A DNA stretch of 64,000 nucleotides from NCBI GenBank assembly GCA_905182165.1, contig CAJJAK010000006.1:62001-126000 (forward strand), given 5' to 3'. The position numbers and the translations under genes are program-made. This DNA is from an uncultured Paracoccaceae bacterium (GTDB taxonomy: Bacteria; Pseudomonadota; Alphaproteobacteria; Rhodobacterales; Rhodobacteraceae). Shown in pieces: positions 58,456 through 64,000 of this stretch (within the stretch, counting starts at the first letter, position 1; the number at the start of each line of letters is the position of its first letter). The notes below the pieces were generated by a model. The model saw nothing but the letters and a program-made list of their open reading frames with translations. It was not told the DNA's origin and did not search any database.

Positions 58456-59207
58456 GTGGTGTGCTAAAAGATATTTGGCGCCATCCATTAAAAAGCCATG
58501 GCAGAGAAAGCTTAAAAAATGTTGATCTAAGTGTTGGAAATGCAATGCCGTGGGATAGACACTGGGCGGTATTACACGATTCAGCGAAAAAAAATATCGA
58601 TGGCGATGGTTGGATGTCATGTTTAAATTTTTCAAGAGGTTCTAAAGCTCCTGAATTAATGGCAATAAATGCCCTTTTTGATGAAGAATTAAAGGAATTA
58701 ACCTTAACTCATCCAAAAATAGGTGAGATCAAATTCAAACCAGATGAGGCCGAAGATCAAAAAAAATTCTTGGATTGGGTGACTCCAATTTGCCCTCAGG
58801 ACAGGGCTTTACCGTCTGCGATTTATGACTTGCCTAAACGGGGGTTTACCGACACACCTTACGCCTCTATTTCGTTAAATAATCATAGTAGCAATCGGGC
58901 TGTTGGACAAATTTTAGACGTAGATCTTAGTCCACTTAGATGGCGTGGAAACTTGTGGTTTGAAGGGTTGGCTCCGTGGGAAGAATTTGATTGGATCGGT
59001 AAGCACTTGCGCTTAGGAGCAGTAGAACTCTATGTTGAAGAACGCATTGAGCGTTGTCTAGCAACCACCGCTAATCCTACTTCAGGTATTAGGGATGCAG
59101 ATACACTAAAGGCTTTAAATACTCGTGGTCATCAAGATTTTGGAGTTTATGCTGTCGTAAAGAAAGCGGGTAATATAGCCCTTGGTGACAAGGTTGAGGT
59201 CTTATAA
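58452..59207 (+). CDS. MOSC-domain protein
   Basis: This 251-residue protein has the MOSC fold found in molybdenum-cofactor sulfurases and mARC/YiiM-type proteins. The N-terminal beta-barrel part starts VLKDIWRHPLKSHGRE. The candidate molybdenum-ligating cysteine is in EERIERCLATTANPTSGIRD, the usual place. It is coupled to yidC and yihA (overlapping by four and one bases). The role is unknown, probably molybdenum- or sulfur-related. Position between yidC and yihA is typical of Rhodobacterales. The frame is intact. Confidence 0.86.
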   Translation: MSGVLKDIWRHPLKSHGRESLKNVDLSVGNAMPWDRHWAVLHDSAKKNIDGDGWMSCLNFSRGSKAPELMAINALFDEELKELTLTHPKIGEIKFKPDEAEDQKKFLDWVTPICPQDRALPSAIYDLPKRGFTDTPYASISLNNHSSNRAVGQILDVDLSPLRWRGNLWFEGLAPWEEFDWIGKHLRLGAVELYVEERIERCLATTANPTSGIRDADTLKALNTRGHQDFGVYAVVKKAGNIALGDKVEVL

Positions 59208-59857
59208 TGTCTATGTCTTTTCCTATTTGTGAGAAGATGGATGACACTTTAATTGAAAATGGACGCAAGTTGTTCGCTGCTGAATGCCAGTTTGTTAAGG
59301 GTGTGGTGGCGATGGATGGTTTGCCTAACCCAGATCGAATAGAAATTTGTTTTGCTGGTAGATCTAACGTAGGAAAATCTACTTTGATTAATGCCTTAAC
59401 GAACCGAAAAGGTCTGGCTCGATCTTCTAATACACCAGGTAGAACGCAAGAAATTAACTATTTTGATTTAGCCAGTAGTCTGTATTTGGTAGATTTGCCT
59501 GGATATGGTTATGCAAATGCGCCAATTGATATTGTGAGCAAATGGCAGAGGTTGTTGAAGGCATATTTATCTGGGAGGCAAAATTTACGCAGGGCTTTTG
59601 TATTAGTTGATGCACGTCATGGAATTAAATCTGTTGATAATGAAATCATGTCTCTTTTAGATAAAGCTGCTGTGACCTTTCAACTTATATTAACAAAATC
59701 AGATAAGATTAAAGAAAAAGATTCTGAAATAATATATGGACAAGTCAGACAAAATTTATCTAAACACGTTGCTGCTTATCCAGAAATACTAATTGCTTCT
59801 TCGGAAAGAGGTGATGGTATACCAGTCATAAGAGGTGTGATAGCTGATATCAATTAG
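59207..59857 (+). CDS. yihA: Ribosome biogenesis GTPase YihA/YsxC (EngB)
   Basis: This GTPase is needed for 50S subunit assembly. G1 is FAGRSNVGKSTLINALTN, G2 is the threonine of GRTQEINYF, G3 is LVDLPGYGYANAP, G4 is LTKSDKIKEK, and G5 is SSERGDG. At 216 residues the frame is intact. It overlaps the MOSC gene by one base and is convergent with the next gene, overlapping by four. In relatives argB usually comes next; here an unrelated minus-strand gene does. Confidence 0.94.
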   Translation: MSMSFPICEKMDDTLIENGRKLFAAECQFVKGVVAMDGLPNPDRIEICFAGRSNVGKSTLINALTNRKGLARSSNTPGRTQEINYFDLASSLYLVDLPGYGYANAPIDIVSKWQRLLKAYLSGRQNLRRAFVLVDARHGIKSVDNEIMSLLDKAAVTFQLILTKSDKIKEKDSEIIYGQVRQNLSKHVAAYPEILIASSERGDGIPVIRGVIADIN

Positions 59858-60768
59858 GTGAATGTATCTAAAATATATTTGCCTGTCATTAAATCAAGAT
59901 GTGCTCCGCCACCATTCTTAAACAAAGTAATATCATGATCTGATTTCCGAGAGTATATCGCCTTATCATCGTAAAAGTCTGCAATTATGTCACTTTTCTT
60001 GATGATTCCGGCAGCTATTGGGATCTTTAATTCCCCTATATGGTCAATTGTGGTGTCCCTGCTATCAACAAATATTTTTGACCTTAATAATGTTTTATCG
60101 TCGACTTCACGCATGTTGGATTTATAAGCGCCAATTAAATCAATATGTTGTCCAGGGCGAAACCAAGAGCCATCAAATAGAGGTGTTTCGGTCATTGTGC
60201 TGCTTGCAATTATATCTGCTTTTGGGACTTCATTTTCTAAGCTACCACCTAGATTAACATTGTAAGCTCCACTCATCATCTTGATTAATTTTTTTGCTCT
60301 TTCCTCGGTTCTATTACAAATTGTAAAGACTGCATTTGGAAATAGAGCCCCATATGCTTCAATAAGAGATTGAGCTACGTTACCTGCGCCATTTATTAAA
60401 ATTTTATTACTATTAGTTCGGGCTAATTTTGTCGCTCCCAACAAACTATCACCAGCAGTTTTCCACTTTGTAACTAACTTAAAATCAATTAATGCTTCAG
60501 GGATTCCATTGATGTGAGAATATAATGTTAGCAAGCCATTTATATGGCCATATTCCTTATTTTTTGGAAAGATTGTTGCCGTTTTAACAGCAATACCTAA
60601 ACCTTTTATCCATGCATGTCTGGACAAGATATTGTTTTGATCTTGGTTCATAAAAACATCGTAAACTTGCGCTTTTGGTAATAGATGTCCAGAATCTAGT
60701 GTATTAACTAAATCTAACCAGTTTAATTTTGGATCTGCGTCAGTAAATGTTATAAATGGTAGGGACAT
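59854..60768 (-). CDS. Ornithine cyclodeaminase/mu-crystallin family protein
   Basis: This NAD(P)-binding protein has 304 residues. The N-terminal part has GLGIAVKTATIFPKNKEYGH with the substrate-site lysine. The Rossmann loop is NKILINGAGNVAQSLIEAYG (GxGxxA/V). The C-terminal part includes HIDLIGAYKSNMREVDDKTL and VDSRDT, characteristic of the family. Members act as ornithine cyclodeaminases, alanine or ketimine reductases or pyrroline-carboxylate reductases, and motifs alone do not separate these. It lies downstream of dnaE2 on the same strand with about 50 bases between. The frame is intact. Confidence 0.85.
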   Translation of the reverse strand: MSLPFITFTDADPKLNWLDLVNTLDSGHLLPKAQVYDVFMNQDQNNILSRHAWIKGLGIAVKTATIFPKNKEYGHINGLLTLYSHINGIPEALIDFKLVTKWKTAGDSLLGATKLARTNSNKILINGAGNVAQSLIEAYGALFPNAVFTICNRTEERAKKLIKMMSGAYNVNLGGSLENEVPKADIIASSTMTETPLFDGSWFRPGQHIDLIGAYKSNMREVDDKTLLRSKIFVDSRDTTIDHIGELKIPIAAGIIKKSDIIADFYDDKAIYSRKSDHDITLFKNGGGAHLDLMTGKYILDTFT

Positions 60769-60820
60769 TTTTTCTCAGTTTTTATCATATGGTACCATTA
60801 ATCTATTTATTTTTAATTTA

Positions 60821-63728
60821 CTAGATTGGAGCCCCTTTAATTGCAGGATAACCAGGTGTCAATTTATGTCTTAATAACGCTACTGGATGTACACGCAAGC
60901 TTAACTTAAGCGAAATATAATCCTCTACTATATTTTCTCCTAAAGTCATATCGGGTAAATTTACTGATGGCTTCATTTATAAATTCATTTTGCCAATGTT
61001 GCGAAAATAATGGTAGAATTTTTTTTCCACTGATTGCTTTAGCTTGCCATATGGCTTCACGGCGTGACATTTTTAAACTTAAAAAAACATCGGCTCCTGC
61101 AAGGATATTTAATAAATATGGTTGGATACCAGCTCTTCTCCAAACATCTTCTATTGTCTGGTATCCATTGCCACGGGCATTAGAGATAGTTTCACTCTCA
61201 GTTTTTTTCATGGAGCTAATTTGTCGAAACCCTAGTCTTAACGCTAAACCATTGGTACCATCAGTTTCCATTACATTGTCCCAGAAACTTGCATTTATAT
61301 CTACAGGGTTTATTTTTACACCGTGTTGTTTTGCGTCATTTATAATTTGTGCGGGAGCATAAAACCCCATTGGTTGTGAATTTAATAAAGCACATGCAAA
61401 TATTCCGGGGTGGTGATACTTCAACCAAGCTGACGCATATACTAAAAAGGCAAAGCTAGCTGCGTGACTTTCAGGAAACCCGTATGATCCAAAGCCTTCA
61501 ATTTGATCAAAGCAGTTTTTAGCAAATCTATTATCATAACCATTTTCCTGCATACCTTTAAGAAACCGCGTGCGGAACACCGAAATATTTCCATGTTTTT
61601 TGAAAGTGGTAAGTGAGCGGCGTAATCTATCTGCTTCATTAGGGCTGAAACTAGCACCAATTATAGCAATTTGCATCGCTTGTTCTTGAAACAATGGCAC
61701 ACCTAGTGTTTTGTTTAATACTTTTCCTAAAGCGTTGGAGGGCAGTGTTATTTTTTCTTTTCCATTCCTTCTTCTTATGTATGGATGCACCATTTCTCCT
61801 TGAATAGGTCCCGGTCTGACTATGGCTACCTCAATTACTAAATCATAAAAGCAACGTGGGCGCATACGTGGTAAAAAGTTCATTTGAGCTCGGCTCTCAA
61901 CTTGAAACACTCCAATGCTGTCTGCCTTGCAGAGCATATCATAAACGAGTGGGTCTTCTTGTGGTAAAGTGGATAAATTATAATTTATGTGATAAAACTT
62001 ATTTATTAAATTAAATGCTTTCCTGATACATGTAAGCATACCAAGTGCTAAAATATCAATTTTCAATATGCCAAGAGATTGAATATCGTCTTTATCCCAA
62101 GAAATTACGGTCCTATCTTTCATTGTGGCATTTTCTATCGGCACCAACTCGTCTAATCGACTATCAGTTATAATAAAGCCACCAACATGTTGTGATAAGT
62201 GGCGAGGAAATCCTTGTAGTTTTTCTTTATTCCATATTTATTTAAAAATCTTTCTTTAAATACCTTTTAATAATTCTTTGTCTTTAGTGGGATTCCCCCC
62301 CCAACTCCAAATTTCTTTAGATAATATATTAATTGTTGCTGCATCGAGGCCCATCACCTGACCAACTTCTCTAATAGCGCGTTTGCCACGATAATGTATA
62401 ACTGTTGCACAAATTCCTGCTCGGTTACGGCCATAGTGCTCATATATGTATTGGATTACTTCTTCACGACGCTCATGTTCGAAATCTACGTCAATATCTG
62501 GTGGTTCTTCACGTGCTTCAGACACAAACCTTTCAAAAACCATCGTTCCAATTTCAGGTGAAACAGAGGTTATCCCTAATAGGTAGCAAACAACAGAGTT
62601 CGCAGCTGATCCACGCCCTTGGCAGAAGATTCCGCGACTTTTTGCAAAACTAACGATATTATTTACTGTTAAGAAGTAGGGCTCATAATTTAATTTATTT
62701 ATTAGATTTAACTCATATTCTAAAAGGTCGAGAACTCTTTTTGACGCTCCTTTCGGATAGCGGAATTTTAATCCTTTTAATGCTAATCGTTTTAATTGTT
62801 CTTTAGCACTTTCTGTCTTTAGGTTTTCACATGGATATTCGTATTTTAAGTCACCTAATGAAAAAGAGCATTTTTTAGTAATCTCATTTGCATGCTCAAT
62901 AGCTTTGGGATGTTTTTGGAATAAATATTGTATGGTTTTTGGATCTCGCATTCGTTGTTCTGCGTTTGTTAGAGCGCTTTTTCCTAAATTAGCTACTTTC
63001 TTTTTGGTTCTTATGGCAGTTAATACGTCAGTTAATTGCCGCCTTTCGGCCTTATGCATAATTGGTGAAGCAGAAGCAGTAAAAGGTATTTTTAAAAATT
63101 TTGCTAATTTAGTTATTTCTAAAAAATATTCTGAATCCATGCCGTTATACTTTGGACTCATAATTAATGAAGTATATTTTGGAAAATGATATATTAATTT
63201 TTTTACTTGCTCTAATTACTAAGGATATTAATTTTTCCCTTTATATAAGGTGGGTGGTTGTACCAAAAAATATATATTTTTAGTATTTTGTATAATATCA
63301 GTGAGATTGAGGTAACATTTTCCTTTTGGAGCTCTTAAATTTCCAAGAGATAAAAGTTTAGTTAATTCGCTCCACCCATGTTTATTGATGGGTAAAGCCG
63401 TAATAATTAGTTTTTCTTTAAGTACTAAACGAGTAGCAGGTAGTAATTTGGGAATATTATATATTTGTGCAGATGGGTTCAATTTTGAATTTTGTTTAAT
63501 TGGACCAATTTTTCCGTATTTATGATCAATTCTTTTACGTTTATTTACCTGATGATAAATCTCTTTTAATTCTGAATAAGCTCGTATTATCCCTGCCACA
63601 GAGTTTTCATCGGCAATCGCAATACTTTCCAACCCCATCAATGCGGCCAACTGTGCGTATTCTTCTGGGCTTGATCCACCTTTCAAAAAGGTGAAGTTGG
63701 ATGTGATATTTAATTCAGAGAATCTCAT
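60821..63728 (-). CDS. dnaE2: Error-prone DNA polymerase DnaE2/ImuC (frame broken, C-terminal domain apparently missing)
   Basis: This alpha-subunit-type C-family polymerase is used in damage-induced mutagenesis. The PHP domain begins MRFSELNITSNFTFLKGGSS, characteristic of DnaE2. After a shift near 63215 come EQVKKLIYHFPKYTSLIMSP and the palm region CQGRGSAANSVVCYLLGITS, then EEPPDIDVDFEHERREEVIQ with catalytic aspartates. After another near 62240 come FPRHLSQHVGGFIITDSRLD and WDKDDIQSLGILKIDILALG. A last shift near 60965 leads to LPDMTLGENIVEDYISLKLS, and a stop falls after HPVALLRHKLTPGYPAIKGA. About 970 residues. The roughly 110-150-residue OB-fold tail of relatives is absent. No imuA or imuB is adjacent. 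Confidence 0.85.
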
Positions 63729-63858
63729 TTCAATACTATATTCACGTTTTGTTCTTTTGTGTAGATTTTATTCAGAATACCATTAATGAATATGTTTAGG
63801 CTTGCGTGGTGCTTATCTTACTAGTAATTCAACACAATATTCTAGAAAGGTTTAGTTG

Positions 63859-64000
63859 ATGTCTAATCTCGTAACAATTTTTGGTGGTTCAGGATTTTTA
63901 GGGCGTTACATAGCATCTCGAATGGCCCGGCAAGGTTGGAGAGTTAGGGTGGCTGTGCGCCGTCCTAATGAAGCTTTATTCGCCCGTACTTATGGTGGCG
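63859..64000 (+). CDS. NDUFA9-like NAD(P)-binding protein, N-terminal fragment
   Basis: The gene starts at ATG 63859 (AAGG site seven to ten bases ahead) and runs off the window end. The 47 visible residues begin [20 protein letters not shown] with a complete Rossmann GGSGFLG loop, then [19 protein letters not shown]. This matches complex-I NDUFA9-family (atypical SDR, 39-kDa-like) proteins common in alphaproteobacteria. It is divergent from dnaE2, with about 130 bases between the starts. Confidence 0.8.
   Translation, partial: MSNLVTIFGGSGFLGRYIASRMARQGWRVRVAVRRPNEALFARTYGG

Noticed and set aside
1..64000. CRISPR arrays, insertion sequences, rRNA operons or defence islands
   Set aside because: Reading both strands showed no regularly spaced repeats, transposase or integrase motifs, rRNA sequence, or recognised defence gene clusters.

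Overview
The window is an AT-rich, gene-dense piece of an alphaproteobacterial chromosome. Gene order points to Rhodobacterales (the Roseobacter-like marine group). Diagnostic neighbourhoods are: OmpA-moaE-moaD-pgsA-uvrC-SDR-small zinc-ribbon-S49 peptidase; a complete nuoA-N operon carrying the accessory DUF5337-like and DUF5333-like genes and continuing into birA-coaX-rnj; DUF1289-ruvX-ccmI; the heterotetrameric sarcosine oxidase operon soxBDAG; and rpmH-rnpA-yidD-ttcA-yidC-MOSC-yihA. The low GC suggests a streamlined marine lineage (NAC11-7/HTCC2255-like would fit). That placement is inference from gene order and base composition, not from a search.

Layout. 1-6.1 kb: OmpA fragment, molybdopterin synthase, phospholipid synthesis, UvrC, SDR, S49 peptidase. 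6.1-10.1 kb: a taurine-type ABC importer (tauABC-like) whose permease is unusually long. 10.1-12 kb: DsbA-fold isomerase and a first cytochrome P450. 12.1-27.3 kb: respiratory complex I. 27.3-31.9 kb: biotin ligase, type III pantothenate kinase, RNase J and a convergent DEAD-box helicase. 32.2-36.9 kb: a small ORF, DusA, a TauE/SafE permease, a 2-oxoglutarate-dioxygenase-like protein, DUF1289, RuvX and CcmI. 37.1-42.3 kb: sarcosine oxidase, which feeds C1 units and reducing power from methylated amines. 42.4-50.1 kb: RlmI, PIN protein, M48 protease, second P450, a VWA/MoxR pair, DksA and an FAD monooxygenase. 50.1-54.5 kb: exonuclease III, ErpA, dGTPase, HAD-like protein, tRNA-Arg and a TVP38-family membrane protein. 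54.8-59.9 kb: the rpmH-to-yihA block. 59.9-64 kb: an ornithine-cyclodeaminase-family protein, error-prone polymerase DnaE2 and the start of an NDUFA9-like protein.

The most striking property of the sequence itself is that roughly forty single-base-type frame shifts break some 27 otherwise well conserved genes. These include genes that should be essential or nearly so (nuoG, nuoM, rnpA, yidC, dksA). In each case the reading continues in another frame with family-typical sequence. The simplest explanation is residual insertion/deletion error from long-read data, not gene decay, so I annotate these as single genes spanning all frames and give the approximate break points.

I found no transposase, integrase, prophage, CRISPR array, rRNA or obvious genomic island. 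The least ordinary biology is the taurine-type permease with a hydrophilic insert of about 300 residues, a HAD-fold protein lacking the catalytic aspartates, a DnaE2 that appears to lack its C-terminal domain, a sarcosine oxidase beta subunit with an altered FAD-proximal loop, and a few small conserved or unrecognised ORFs.
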